Below, piece by piece: positions 1-7,532 of a stretch of 48,968 bases of DNA. Both the position numbers and the translations under genes were made by a program. Origin of the DNA: Oscillospiraceae bacterium (GTDB lineage: Bacteria > Bacillota > Clostridia > Oscillospirales > Oscillospiraceae); the NCBI GenBank assembly GCA_017411265.1, contig JAFRDL010000043.1, positions 1 through 48,968 on the forward strand, given 5' to 3'. Positions within the stretch are counted from its first letter, which is position 1; every line of letters begins with the position of its first letter. Under the pieces are notes generated by a model that was not told the DNA's origin, ran no database searches, and saw only the letters and a program-made list of their open reading frames with translations.

Positions 1-825
1 CTGACCAACACCGTCCTGGCCCTGGCCAGGGAGGCGGGACTCTCCGCCGCCATCGTGAATCCGGCGGTCGCCCGGTGTGAAAAGGATCCGCTGGCGGAGG
101 ACGCCCTGCTGGGCCGGGACCCCGGCTTCGCCGCGTATCTGGCCGCGGCGGAGAGCCGCGCGGCCGTTCCCGCCGCAGCCGGAACCGCGGAGACGGCGCC
201 TCCTCTCCAGAGGGCCATCCGCCGGGGCCTGCGGGCCGACGCGGAGACGGCCGCCCGGGAACTCCTTCTCACGGCGGCCCCCCTGGAGATCGTGGAGCGG
301 GAGATCCTGCCCGCTCTGGACAAGGTGGGGGACGATTTTCAAAAACAGCGCATCTTCCTGCCCCAGCTCCTCATGAGCGCGGAGGCGGCGGGCAGCGCCT
401 TTGAGGTGATCCGCGCCGCCATGCCCGCTGGAGAGGGGAGCGGGGAGAAGGGCGGCGTGATCCTGGCCACCGTCCGGGGGGACGTCCACGACATCGGCAA
501 AAACATCGTCAAGCTGCTGCTGGAAAACTACGGCTTTGCCGTGACGGACCTGGGGCGGGACGTGCCGCCGGAGACCATCCTTGCCGCCGTGCGGGAACGG
601 GGGATCTCCCTGGTGGGGCTCAGCGCCCTGATGACCACCACCGTCCCCGCCATGGAGGAGACCATCGCCCTCCTCCGGGCCGAGGCGCCGGAGACGAAGG
701 TGGTGGTGGGCGGCGCGGTGCTCACGGAGGAATATGCCGCCGCCATCGGCGCGGACTGCTACGGGAAGGACGCCATGGACACGGTGCGTTTCGCCGCGGC
801 CTATTACGAAGAAGAGAATCAATAA
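1..825 (+). CDS. metH: Cobalamin-dependent methionine synthase, C-terminal part (5' end outside window)
   Basis: The frame is open from the left edge, so the N-terminal homocysteine-binding part is not visible. The remaining 274 residues hold the end of a pterin-binding domain, a helical cap and a cobalamin-binding domain. The B12 motif D-V-H-D-I-G is coded at 481-498, with the His that would ligate cobalt at 487-489, followed by S-A-L-M-T-T-T and G-G-A patches. The protein stops just after this domain and lacks the AdoMet reactivation domain, the short layout often seen in Firmicutes. Its expected role is cytoplasmic methyl transfer from methyltetrahydrofolate to homocysteine. From this part alone another corrinoid methyltransferase cannot be fully excluded. 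The next gene starts 19 bases downstream on the same strand. Confidence 0.85.
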   Translation: MTNTVLALAREAGLSAAIVNPAVARCEKDPLAEDALLGRDPGFAAYLAAAESRAAVPAAAGTAETAPPLQRAIRRGLRADAETAARELLLTAAPLEIVEREILPALDKVGDDFQKQRIFLPQLLMSAEAAGSAFEVIRAAMPAGEGSGEKGGVILATVRGDVHDIGKNIVKLLLENYGFAVTDLGRDVPPETILAAVRERGISLVGLSALMTTTVPAMEETIALLRAEAPETKVVVGGAVLTEEYAAAIGADCYGKDAMDTVRFAAAYYEEENQ

Positions 826-844
826 GGATAAAAAGGAGATCGTC

Positions 845-2347
845 ATGAAGGACAATCGTCTGAAGCAGCTGTTCCGGATCCTGGACGAGATGGAGGTATA
901 TGTCCGCGCCCTGGGGAAGATCAGCTTCGACATGCAGTGCATCGCCCCTCCGGAGGGGATGGAGCGGGCCGGGGAGGACATGGCCGTACTGGGCCAGCGT
1001 CTCCACAAGCTGACCCACTCCAAAAAATATGTGGAGCTGGTGAACTCACTCCACGCCGACCCCGGCGACGCCACGCCGGTGCAGCGCCGGGTGATCCGGC
1101 TGCTGTGGGAGAACTGGGCCAAGACCAAAAACCAGACGGCAAAATACGCCTACGAAAAAGACGTGGCCCTCAACCGGGCCTATGCCGCCTGGCTGGAGGC
1201 CAAGCAGAAGTCGGACTTCTCTCTCTTCCGGGACAGCCTGCAGGACGTGGTGACGTATACCCGCTCCGATATCGACCTCCGGGACGAAAAGAAGAGCACG
1301 TACTACAACAGCTGTCTGGACGACTTTGAAAAGGGCGGCAGCGAGGAGCAGCTGGACGCCTTCTTCGGCGCGCTGAAGGCACGGATCGTGCCGCTGATGC
1401 GGCGCGTCACGGCGGAGGGAAAGCCCATCCGCTCCGACTTCCTCACCCGCCCCTGCTCCATCCCGGAGCAGGAGGCCTTCTCCCGGTATCTCCTGGAGCT
1501 GGAGGGCCTGCGTCCCACGGCGCTGGTCCTGTTCACCACCGAGCACCCCTTCACCACCAACTTCGGCCCCACGGACGTGCGGGTCACCACCCACTACCAT
1601 GAGGACGCCTTCATCTCCAACGTGTTCACCACGCTTCACGAGGGGGGTCACGCCCTCTTTATGCAGAACGAGCCGGAGGAGTTTTACAAAAACCATCTCT
1701 CGGACTCCATGAGCTGCGCCATGCACGAGTGCATATCCCGGTTTTTTGAAAACATCATCGGCCGGAGCGAGGCGTTCATCCGCTTCGTCTACCCCAAGCT
1801 GCGGGAGGTGTCTCCCTCCGTGATGGAGGGCGTCAGCGAGCGGGAACTCTACGAGGCGGTGAACATCGCCGCTCCCGGCCTGATCCGCACCGAGGCGGAC
1901 GAGCTGACCTATTCCATCCACATCCTCATCCGCTACGAGATCGAGAAGGAGCTGGTGAACGGCCGCGTCGCCGTGGACGAGGTCCCGGCCCTCTGGAACG
2001 CCAAGTATAAGGAATACCTGGGCGTGGACGTGCCGGACGACGCCCGGGGCTGCCTGCAGGACGTCCACTGGTCCGGCAATTTCGGCTATTTCCCCTCCTA
2101 CGCGCTGGGCAACGCCTACGGGGTCCAGATCCTCCGCACCATGGAAAAGGACTTCGACGTGTTTGCCGCGGTGGAGAGGGGAGAGCTCGCCCGGGTGGCG
2201 GACTGGCTGCGGGAGCACGTGTTTTCCATCGCCTCCCTCATGGATCCCGACCCATGGATCCGCGCCATTACCGGGGAGAGCCTGAATCCGGATTATTTCC
2301 TTGACTACCTGGAGAAAAAATACGCCGCGATCTACGATCTGAAGTAA
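845..2347 (+). CDS. M32 family metallocarboxypeptidase (carboxypeptidase Taq type)
   Basis: A 500-residue protein with the M32 zinc motif H-E-G-G-H at residues 265-269 (codons from 1637), in the context F-T-T-L-H-E-G-G-H-A-L-F typical of carboxypeptidase Taq. Length matches the family. These cytoplasmic zinc enzymes remove C-terminal amino acids from peptides with broad specificity. The frame is open further upstream, but the ATG at 845 is chosen because AAGGAG lies just before it (about 833-838) and the family N-terminus starts here; the upstream extension only overlaps metH. It lies between metH and a DUF819 gene with short gaps, so the three are probably co-transcribed. Confidence 0.93.
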   Translation: MKDNRLKQLFRILDEMEVYVRALGKISFDMQCIAPPEGMERAGEDMAVLGQRLHKLTHSKKYVELVNSLHADPGDATPVQRRVIRLLWENWAKTKNQTAKYAYEKDVALNRAYAAWLEAKQKSDFSLFRDSLQDVVTYTRSDIDLRDEKKSTYYNSCLDDFEKGGSEEQLDAFFGALKARIVPLMRRVTAEGKPIRSDFLTRPCSIPEQEAFSRYLLELEGLRPTALVLFTTEHPFTTNFGPTDVRVTTHYHEDAFISNVFTTLHEGGHALFMQNEPEEFYKNHLSDSMSCAMHECISRFFENIIGRSEAFIRFVYPKLREVSPSVMEGVSERELYEAVNIAAPGLIRTEADELTYSIHILIRYEIEKELVNGRVAVDEVPALWNAKYKEYLGVDVPDDARGCLQDVHWSGNFGYFPSYALGNAYGVQILRTMEKDFDVFAAVERGELARVADWLREHVFSIASLMDPDPWIRAITGESLNPDYFLDYLEKKYAAIYDLK

Positions 2348-2360
2348 GAGGACAGAGACT

Positions 2361-3530
2361 GTGATCATTACCGTACTGCAGCTCATCGCCATATTTGCCG
2401 TGCCGCTGCTGATCCTGCGGTGGAGGGAGCGGGGGCTCATCCGCACCTTCGGCACCATCGCCATGGCCTATTTCTGGGGCATCGTCGTCGCCGTGGCGGT
2501 GTGGCTGCTCAACAAGCTGGGGCTGGACTTTCATCTCAATGCCGACGTGGGACAGATCAGCAGCTATGCGTGCATCGGCCTTGCGATCCCGCTCCTGATG
2601 TTTTCCACAGACCTGGGAGAAGTGCGGCGGCTGGCAAAGCCGGTGCTCATCTCCTTTGCCTCGCTGCTGATCGCGGTGATGGCGGTGGTGCTGGTCGTCG
2701 GCCGCACCATGGGCGCCGCCTTCCCCTGGGGACGGCAGCTCTCGGCCATGGCCACGGGGATGTACACCGGCGGTTCGCCCAATTTCAACGCCGTGGGCGT
2801 GATCCTGGCCGTGCCGGCAGACGTGATCGCCGTGGGAAATCTGGGGGACATGATCGTGGGGACCGTGTTCTACATCTTCATCCTCCTGGCCGCCAAGCCC
2901 CTGTTGGGGCGGCTGCTGGACCGCCGGGCCCGAAAGGGCCCCTACATGAAGGGAGACGGCGAGACCGCCAATGTGGACGCCCTGGAATGGCACGGCTTTT
3001 CCCGGGGCATCCGGCGCAATCTGCTGCTGGCCCTGGGCTGCGTGGCCGTGGGCGGGGCCGCGGGCTTCGTGATCTGGAAAATCAAGGGAGGGGTTCTCAC
3101 CGATCCTCTGGTCCCGGCGGTGATGATCGCGGGTACCGTGCTGGGCCTGGCCCTGTCCTTCGTGAGATCTGTCCGGGAGGTCCCGGAGAACGCAGCGGCG
3201 GGACACTATCTCATCCTGGTGTTTTCCTTCGCCCTGGCCAGCTCCCTGGACCTCACCACGCTCCGGGGCAGTTTGATCCGCACGGTGGCGCTGCTGGGGG
3301 TCATCACGGTGTGCTCCTTCGCGATCCACGCCCTTTTCTGCCGGGCGTTCCGCATCGACGCGGACTGCGCCATCGTCACCATGACGGCGGGGCTTTACGG
3401 CCCGGCTTTCATCCCGGCGGTGACCAAGCAGCTGCGCAACGACGCCCTTACGGCCCCCGGCCTCATCTGCGGGGCCCTGGGCTACGCGGTGGGCACCCTG
3501 CTGGGCACCGGGATATTCTATCTTCTGTAA
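2361..3530 (+). CDS. DUF819 family membrane protein
   Basis: A 389-residue, very hydrophobic protein with about ten predicted membrane segments. The central G-M-Y-T-G-G-S-P-N-F-N-A-V-G stretch (about residues 133-146) is characteristic of the DUF819 (YjcL-like) family, whose substrate is not established; a transporter role is inferred from topology only. Translation appears to start at a GTG at 2361, 13 bases after the carboxypeptidase stop, with GAGGA at about 2349 as ribosome site. It is the last gene of the metH run and is followed by a strong hairpin. Confidence 0.85.
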   Translation: MIITVLQLIAIFAVPLLILRWRERGLIRTFGTIAMAYFWGIVVAVAVWLLNKLGLDFHLNADVGQISSYACIGLAIPLLMFSTDLGEVRRLAKPVLISFASLLIAVMAVVLVVGRTMGAAFPWGRQLSAMATGMYTGGSPNFNAVGVILAVPADVIAVGNLGDMIVGTVFYIFILLAAKPLLGRLLDRRARKGPYMKGDGETANVDALEWHGFSRGIRRNLLLALGCVAVGGAAGFVIWKIKGGVLTDPLVPAVMIAGTVLGLALSFVRSVREVPENAAAGHYLILVFSFALASSLDLTTLRGSLIRTVALLGVITVCSFAIHALFCRAFRIDADCAIVTMTAGLYGPAFIPAVTKQLRNDALTAPGLICGALGYAVGTLLGTGIFYLL

Positions 3531-3544
3531 CGGACCGGAATAAA

Positions 3545-3572
3545 CGCCCCGGCGGATCTCTCCGCCGGGGCG
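3545..3572. terminator. Bidirectional hairpin between convergent genes
   Basis: A perfect 12-bp inverted repeat, CGCCCCGGCGGA / TCCGCCGGGGCG, with loop TCTC. It sits between the ends of the plus-strand DUF819 gene and the minus-strand EFR1 gene. T-tracts are short, so termination is inferred mainly from position and stem strength. Confidence 0.7.
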
Positions 3573-3592
3573 TAACGATTTATCCGGGACTT

Positions 3593-4366
3593 TCAGTCAA
3601 ACGAAAGGATCGCCTTTGTCAGCTCCTCCGGGGTGACGTTGGGGTTGTGATACCGTTCCCGCTTTTCGGTGACGGCGCCCATGGAAATGGCCCCCACCGG
3701 GCAGTACTGGAGACAGCCCAGGCAGCCGATGCAGTCCAGCCCGAACTGGGGATGGATGCCCTGCATGTGGATGTTGCCCCGGGGGCAGATCTTCACGCAC
3801 CGGCCGCAGCCGATGCAGTCGGTGCTGGCGTCCAGCAGCGCGGCCTTCTTCTTGCTGAGGGCGGGCCAGGCCTTGGACTCGATCTGATTGACCAGGGCCT
3901 TGGGAGGAGCCTTGCCGGTGCGCTTTTTCGCCAGCAGGTCGGCGGCGATCCGCCCGGCGGCCTGTTCGCTCCCCGCCTGGGATTTTTCCGGAGAGGCGGT
4001 GAGGTCATGGGGGAACAGCCAGATGCAGGAGCACTGATGGGACACCCCCGCCCAGTAGTCCAGGGGATGGAGCCGATGGAGAATATGGAGCCCGCAGCCG
4101 GGATACCCGGCGTAGGTGACCACGCCGAAGGTGTATGTACCGGGGGTGATCATGACCCTGCCCGCGTATTCCTCCACACGGCCGGGAAGACCACCGGCGT
4201 AGCAGGGGAAGAGAAAGCCCACCCGCTCGCACTCCCGGGCGTCAAAGTCCACGGGCTCGGAGCGCATCATCACGATATCCGTGTCACCCATCTGCCGGGC
4301 GATGTTCTTGGCCAGATCCAGGCAGTTGCCCGTGCCGGAAAAGCAGTAGATCCTGTTTTTCGCCAT
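3593..4366 (-). CDS. EFR1 family flavodoxin-ferredoxin protein
   Basis: A 257-residue fusion. The N-terminus has a flavodoxin-like phosphate loop (F-S-G-T-G-N, residues 9-14) and the C-terminus has two 4Fe-4S motifs, Cys184/187/190/194 and Cys212/215/218/222, each followed by Pro. This is the EFR1 arrangement of anaerobic bacteria; it should carry electrons in the cytoplasm, but the redox partner is unknown. The ATG at 4366 is preceded on the minus strand by AAGGAGG. The gene lies 43 bases after the ribokinase stop, and that gap holds a perfect AT-rich palindrome that could be an operator, so it may have its own redox-responsive control rather than being a simple ribokinase operon member. Confidence 0.9.
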   Translation of the reverse strand: MAKNRIYCFSGTGNCLDLAKNIARQMGDTDIVMMRSEPVDFDARECERVGFLFPCYAGGLPGRVEEYAGRVMITPGTYTFGVVTYAGYPGCGLHILHRLHPLDYWAGVSHQCSCIWLFPHDLTASPEKSQAGSEQAAGRIAADLLAKKRTGKAPPKALVNQIESKAWPALSKKKAALLDASTDCIGCGRCVKICPRGNIHMQGIHPQFGLDCIGCLGCLQYCPVGAISMGAVTEKRERYHNPNVTPEELTKAILSFD

Positions 4367-4393
4367 GAGGTTTGCCTCCTTATAGTTTACATA

Positions 4394-4414
4394 AATAATT
4401 TATCGTAAATTATT
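4394..4414. promoter_or_regulatory. Perfect AT-rich palindrome, possible operator of the EFR1 gene
   Basis: Two perfect 9-base arms, AATAATTTA and TAAATTATT, around a TCG centre. The element overlaps the ribokinase stop codon (4410-4412) and lies about 28 bases upstream of the EFR1 start. It is strikingly AT-rich against its surroundings and has no GC stem or T-tract, so it looks more like a dimeric regulator site than a terminator. No regulator is identified. Confidence 0.45.
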
Positions 4415-5309
4415 CGGCCAGAGCCGCGTCCACCTCCGCCCGGGTGGGGATGGAGGGAGCGGCGCCGGGGCGGGTGACCCCGATGGAGGACGCCTTGCTG
4501 GCCCGGCGCATGCACTCCGGGAGGGGACGCCCCTCCATGAGGGCGCCGATGAAATACCCGGTGTAGGTGTCTCCGGCGGCGGTGGTGTCCACGGCCTTCA
4601 CGGGGAAGGCGGGCTGGATCGCCTCCTCCACGCCGTCCGGCGTCACCCGCCAGGCCCGGCTGCCCGCCTTGCCCAGGGTGAGGAGGAGGGAGACGGCGGG
4701 ATATCTCTCGTGGATCACGGCCCAGGCGTTTTCCGGCTCCTCGCTGCCGGAGAGCTGGGCGGCCTCCACCTCGTTCACCAGCAGCCAGGAGAGCTTGCCG
4801 AAATCCACGGCCCGGAGCTTTTCGTTGAAGGGAGAGGGGTTGAGGACGATCTTCATGCCGCGGGCAAAAGCCCTGTCCACGAGGAAGGGCAGATCGTTGA
4901 TCTCATTCTGCAGCACCAGATAATCGCCCTCGCCGAAAGCGGCCAGGGTCTCCTCCACCTGGGAGGGGGCGATGCACTGGTTGGAGCCGCCGAAGAGGAG
5001 GATGCAGTTTTCCCCGGAGGGATTGACCTGGATCACCGCGTTCCCCTGGAGCTCGTCCACCGGGAGAAGATACGTCACATCCACGCCGTTTTCCGCCAGC
5101 AGGTCGCGGAGCATGCCGCCCCCGACGCCCAGGCAGCCGGCGTGATACGTCTCCGCCCCGGCGCGGGCCAGAGCCACGGACTGGTTGAGCCCCTTCCCGC
5201 CGGGGACCACCTTCTGGGAAAGGGAGCTGAGGGTTTCTCCGGGCTGGACGAAGTGGTCCACCGCATAGACGTAGTCCAGATTCAGAGAGCCGAAATTCAA
5301 TACTTTCAT
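4410..5309 (-). CDS. rbsK: Ribokinase-like PfkB family sugar kinase
   Basis: A 299-residue PfkB kinase. The N-terminal signature P-G-G-K-G-L-N-Q-S-V-A-L-A-R-A-G lies at about residues 36-51 and the C-terminal motif D-T-T-A-A-G-D-T-Y at 241-249, with Asp247 as the expected catalytic base; the usual first Gly of GAGD is Ala here. It should phosphorylate ribose or a related sugar with ATP in the cytoplasm. The frame opens 7 codons earlier, but the ATG at 5309 is preferred because GGAGG (5316-5320, minus strand) is well spaced and the family N-terminus begins there. No sugar transporter is next to it, so the substrate is not fixed by context. Confidence 0.85.
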   Translation of the reverse strand: MKVLNFGSLNLDYVYAVDHFVQPGETLSSLSQKVVPGGKGLNQSVALARAGAETYHAGCLGVGGGMLRDLLAENGVDVTYLLPVDELQGNAVIQVNPSGENCILLFGGSNQCIAPSQVEETLAAFGEGDYLVLQNEINDLPFLVDRAFARGMKIVLNPSPFNEKLRAVDFGKLSWLLVNEVEAAQLSGSEEPENAWAVIHERYPAVSLLLTLGKAGSRAWRVTPDGVEEAIQPAFPVKAVDTTAAGDTYTGYFIGALMEGRPLPECMRRASKASSIGVTRPGAAPSIPTRAEVDAALAE

Positions 5310-5348
5310 ACCGCGCCTCCGCTGCCGCACCGACGGCTTTTTCTTTAT

Positions 5349-5377
5349 ATTGTACCGGGGATCCCGCTTTTTTTCAA
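5349..5377 (-). promoter_or_regulatory. Sigma-70 type promoter of the ribokinase gene
   Basis: On the minus strand TTGAAA (5372-5377) and TACAAT (5349-5354) are separated by 17 bases, about 40 bases upstream of the ribokinase ATG. Confidence 0.7.
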
Positions 5378-5429
5378 CAGCTTTTTGCCGCAGGGGAGGC
5401 CGTTTTCAAGCGGCCATCCCTGCGGTGCG

Positions 5430-5561
5430 TTATTCGTCTGCCCGGCGGAAGATTTCCTTCCCGGCGCCGATCTCAAAGGGATGCCTCACGATCCCCGGAT
5501 CCACCGGCCGGAAGGGGCCCGGGGCATACCGGGGCTCCGGCGAAAAGGCCCGGCGGTAAGC
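5430..5561 (-). pseudogene. Decayed 3' end of a second nitroreductase gene
   Basis: Read on the minus strand, this stretch codes 43 residues and a TAA that align with the last ~50 residues of the intact nitroreductase at 7533-8189. Shared blocks include G-P-F, V-D-x-G-I-V-R and F-E-I-G-A-G-K-E. The DNA match is high over about 95 bases (roughly nine differences by eye), and the remnant has lost about eight codons. There is no upstream coding sequence, start codon or catalytic region. Both copies have the same orientation, so it is either an old duplication or the stump of a paralogue. It has no plausible function. Confidence 0.75.
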
Positions 5562-5596
5562 TCCGCCGACCCATGGGCGGACAAACAGAATAAACC

Positions 5597-5673
5597 TTGC
5601 AATTATCCGATGATTGCAATAGTATAAAAAATCAGATTATATTTGACAGACAGAGCATGCGAAAGCCGATAAT
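5597..5673 (+). promoter_or_regulatory. AT-rich leader with inverted repeat and promoter-like boxes upstream of the cobA/binding-protein remnant
   Basis: TTGCAAT (5597-5603) and ATTGCAA (5613-5619) form a 7-9-7 inverted repeat. TTGCAA with TAGTAT (5620-5625) would be a promoter with a 17-base spacer whose -35 lies in the repeat. A second candidate is TTGACA (5643-5648) with GATAAT (5668-5673), spacer 19. GATAATCATT at 5668-5677 resembles half of a Fur box, which would suit an iron/corrinoid uptake gene. A cobalamin riboswitch was looked for and not recognised. Confidence 0.35.
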
Positions 5674-5717
5674 CATTCTGAATCGGTTGTGCGGTGCTGT
5701 TGAGGAGAAAAAACGGT

Positions 5718-6241
5718 ATGGGTATCGTCTATTTAGTCGGCGCCGGGTGCGGCAGCGGCGACCTGATCACGGTCCGGGGACTTCGGGTCCTGCGCGCGGC
5801 CGATGCAGCGAGCAGATCGACGCGGCTGTGGAAAAGGCCCAAACGGCCCGGAACGGGGAAGACGGCCCCACGGTGCTCTATCTCCGGGCGACAGCAGCCA
5901 GCGTAAAGGCCAAGAGCAGCCGGGGCACCGTCCTGGGTGAAATGCTGAAGGATCTGGGTTGTATAAACATTGCGGACGGCAGTACGATGCTGGAGAATCT
6001 GAGCATCGAGGAGATTATTCTCCGTGACCCGGAGTATATCTTCATCGTCGAGCAGGGCAATGACACGCAGGCGGTGGAGGATAACCCCCGGAAAATGCTC
6101 CTGGACAGCCCTGCCTGGTCCAGTCTTTCCGCCGTGAAAAACGGGAAAATCTATTATCTGGACGGGAGCCTGTATAACCTGAAGCCCAATGACCGCTGGG
6201 GCATTGCCTACGAACGGCTGGAAGAACTGCTCTATGAATAA
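5718..6241 (+). pseudogene. Chimeric remnant: start of SUMT/CobA methyltransferase joined to end of an iron/corrinoid-binding ABC protein
   Basis: From the ATG at 5718, with GAGGAGAAA upstream, about 30 codons read like the N-terminus of uroporphyrinogen-III C-methyltransferase (V-Y-L-V-G-A-G at residues 4-10, then L-I-T-V-R-G-L-R-V-L-R-A-A-D-A). After about 5808 this frame loses all similarity. A different frame, open to the TAA at 6241, then carries roughly 140 residues typical of the C-terminal lobe of a periplasmic-binding-protein-2 lipoprotein (BtuF/FepB/heme type): T-V-L-Y-L-R, L-G-C-I-N-I-A-D, D-P-E-Y-I-F-I-V, S-P-A-W-S-S-L-S-A-V-K-N-G-K-I-Y. The signal peptide, N-lobe and most of the methyltransferase are missing. 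A deletion fusing two corrinoid or siroheme/iron genes is the simplest reading. Confidence 0.7.
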
Positions 6242-6431
6242 GGCTGCGGCTGAATGAAACAGCGGTCGGAACCCGTCGGACAGCGAAAAAAGAGATCGTC
6301 GGAAAATGGCACTTCGTAAGGAAGTCCCACTTTGTTTTCAAGTGCTGAGAGATGACCGATTTAATAATCAGTAATCCTACAACAAACAGAACATCTATGG
6401 CTTTTGTTATAATGAATAAGGACATATAGAT

Positions 6432-7109
6432 ATGGCGTCGTGGATGATACATCTTAGAATTGCAGACGATCTTCTTATGCGTCTTCACCGAATCGATGAA
6501 ACTGCATTTGTTATGGGAAACATCGCTCCGGACAGCGGAGTTCCAAATTCAGAGTGGTCGGAGTTCCATCCGCCCAAAACTGTAACGCATTTCTATAAGG
6601 AGACAAAGTCAGGACGGGTCATTGATGTAGATTCATTCTGCAGGAGTTATTTCAGTGAGGATCTTATCAGTACGTATAGCTTAAGGGAATATTCCTTCTT
6701 TTTAGGCTATTATCTTCACCTTCTGACCGATGTCCGATGGACAGAGACGATTCTTTCTGGGCTAAAAAAGGATTACCCAAAAGCATATGCCGAGAGTAAA
6801 AACAAACTGATCGAGACCGCAAAAGAGGACTGGTACGATCTTGATTTCCTCTATCTGGAGAAACATCCGGACTTTCATGCTTTTTCTGTTTATGAGAATG
6901 CCATAGGTTTTGACAACGTATTTATGGACATATTCAGCAGGGATGCATTTGACAACAGGCGTCAGTATATCTGCGGCTTTTATCGTAGCGGGGAACATGG
7001 TGACCTTTACAGAGAGTACAAGTACTTTACGTGGGATCAGTCAGATGCTTTTGTTAAGGACACATCGAAGTTGCTTTTGGAACAAGCAAGTTTTGCTTTG
7101 AAAGAATAA
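6432..7109 (+). CDS. Zinc-dependent phospholipase C-like protein, AT-rich
   Basis: A 225-residue protein beginning M-A-S-W-M-I-H-L-R-I-A-D-D-L-L with G-N-I-A-P-D-S-G at about residues 34-41, T-H-F at about 52-54 and H-L-L-T-D near residue 97. This spacing of His and Asp ligands is that of the zinc-dependent phospholipase C/S1-P1 nuclease fold seen in many short clostridial proteins of unknown substrate. No signal peptide is seen, so a cytoplasmic role is likely. AAGGA at 6418-6422 precedes the ATG, and TATAAT (6408-6413) may be the -10 box, which would give a very short leader. The gene and its upstream 190 bases are clearly more AT-rich than every neighbour, a sign of recent transfer. Confidence 0.75.
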   Translation: MASWMIHLRIADDLLMRLHRIDETAFVMGNIAPDSGVPNSEWSEFHPPKTVTHFYKETKSGRVIDVDSFCRSYFSEDLISTYSLREYSFFLGYYLHLLTDVRWTETILSGLKKDYPKAYAESKNKLIETAKEDWYDLDFLYLEKHPDFHAFSVYENAIGFDNVFMDIFSRDAFDNRRQYICGFYRSGEHGDLYREYKYFTWDQSDAFVKDTSKLLLEQASFALKE

Positions 7110-7207
7110 AGAAGTCTATTCTATCATTTTTAGTCGGGGAAATTATCCCTTGTCCACCGTCATAACGAGCATCGGATTTTGCACCCAAAATCCGCAACAG
7201 GCAGACA

Positions 7208-7240
7208 AAACAGGCGTGACCGTGGCGGTCACGCCTGTTT
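7208..7240. terminator. Strong hairpin after the phospholipase-like gene
   Basis: A perfect 15-bp stem, AAACAGGCGTGACCG / CGGTCACGCCTGTTT, with loop TGG. A-rich and T-rich ends allow termination on both strands. Confidence 0.75.
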
Positions 7241-7336
7241 CATGTTCTTTTAGCCGGTTATTGCTTGTCTCAACGCGTCTTTTCTGCAATCCTTTTCGCC
7301 ATGCTGAGAAGTATAATGATGCGGCAATGTGTTCAA

Positions 7337-7460
7337 CACCTCATCGGTCAGCCTTGTGGCTGACAGCTTCCCCTCAAGGGGAAGCCTTTGGATGATGCAG
7401 TTCCTCGAGCCTTCCCCTTGAGGGGAAGGCGGCTCGGCATCAGCCGAGACGGATGAGGTG
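7337..7460. repeat. MITE/REP-like element with nested hairpins
   Basis: A non-coding 124-bp unit bounded by CACCTCATC (7337-7345) and its complement GATGAGGTG (7452-7460). Inside are four hairpins in series: GTCAGCC/GGCTGAC, CTTCCCC/GGGGAAG (7367-7384), GCCTTCCCC/GGGGAAGGC (7409-7430) and CTCGGC/GCCGAG (7433-7448). Elements of this general form are dispersed in Oscillospiraceae genomes, as I recall. No second copy was seen in this window. The rest of the 422-base gap 7110-7532 holds only the upstream terminator. Confidence 0.65.
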
Positions 7461-7532
7461 GAGACGGGCGCAAACCTTCGTCCAGGGCCGCTTCCTTGCG
7501 GAATACGCTCCGATGACGAGCTCTTTTTGTGT

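Noticed and set aside
5388..5425. Hairpin as terminator near the nitroreductase remnant
   Set aside because: The arms pair at about 13 of 15 positions, but no T-tract follows on either strand.
5580..5717. Cobalamin riboswitch upstream of the cobA remnant
   Set aside because: No B12-box-like sequence or the expected multi-stem fold was found; only a short inverted repeat is present.
5597..6241. A single intact 214-residue gene from the ATG at 5597
   Set aside because: The first 70 codons have no protein-like pattern, while the SUMT start is in another frame; only the C-terminal part resembles a known family.
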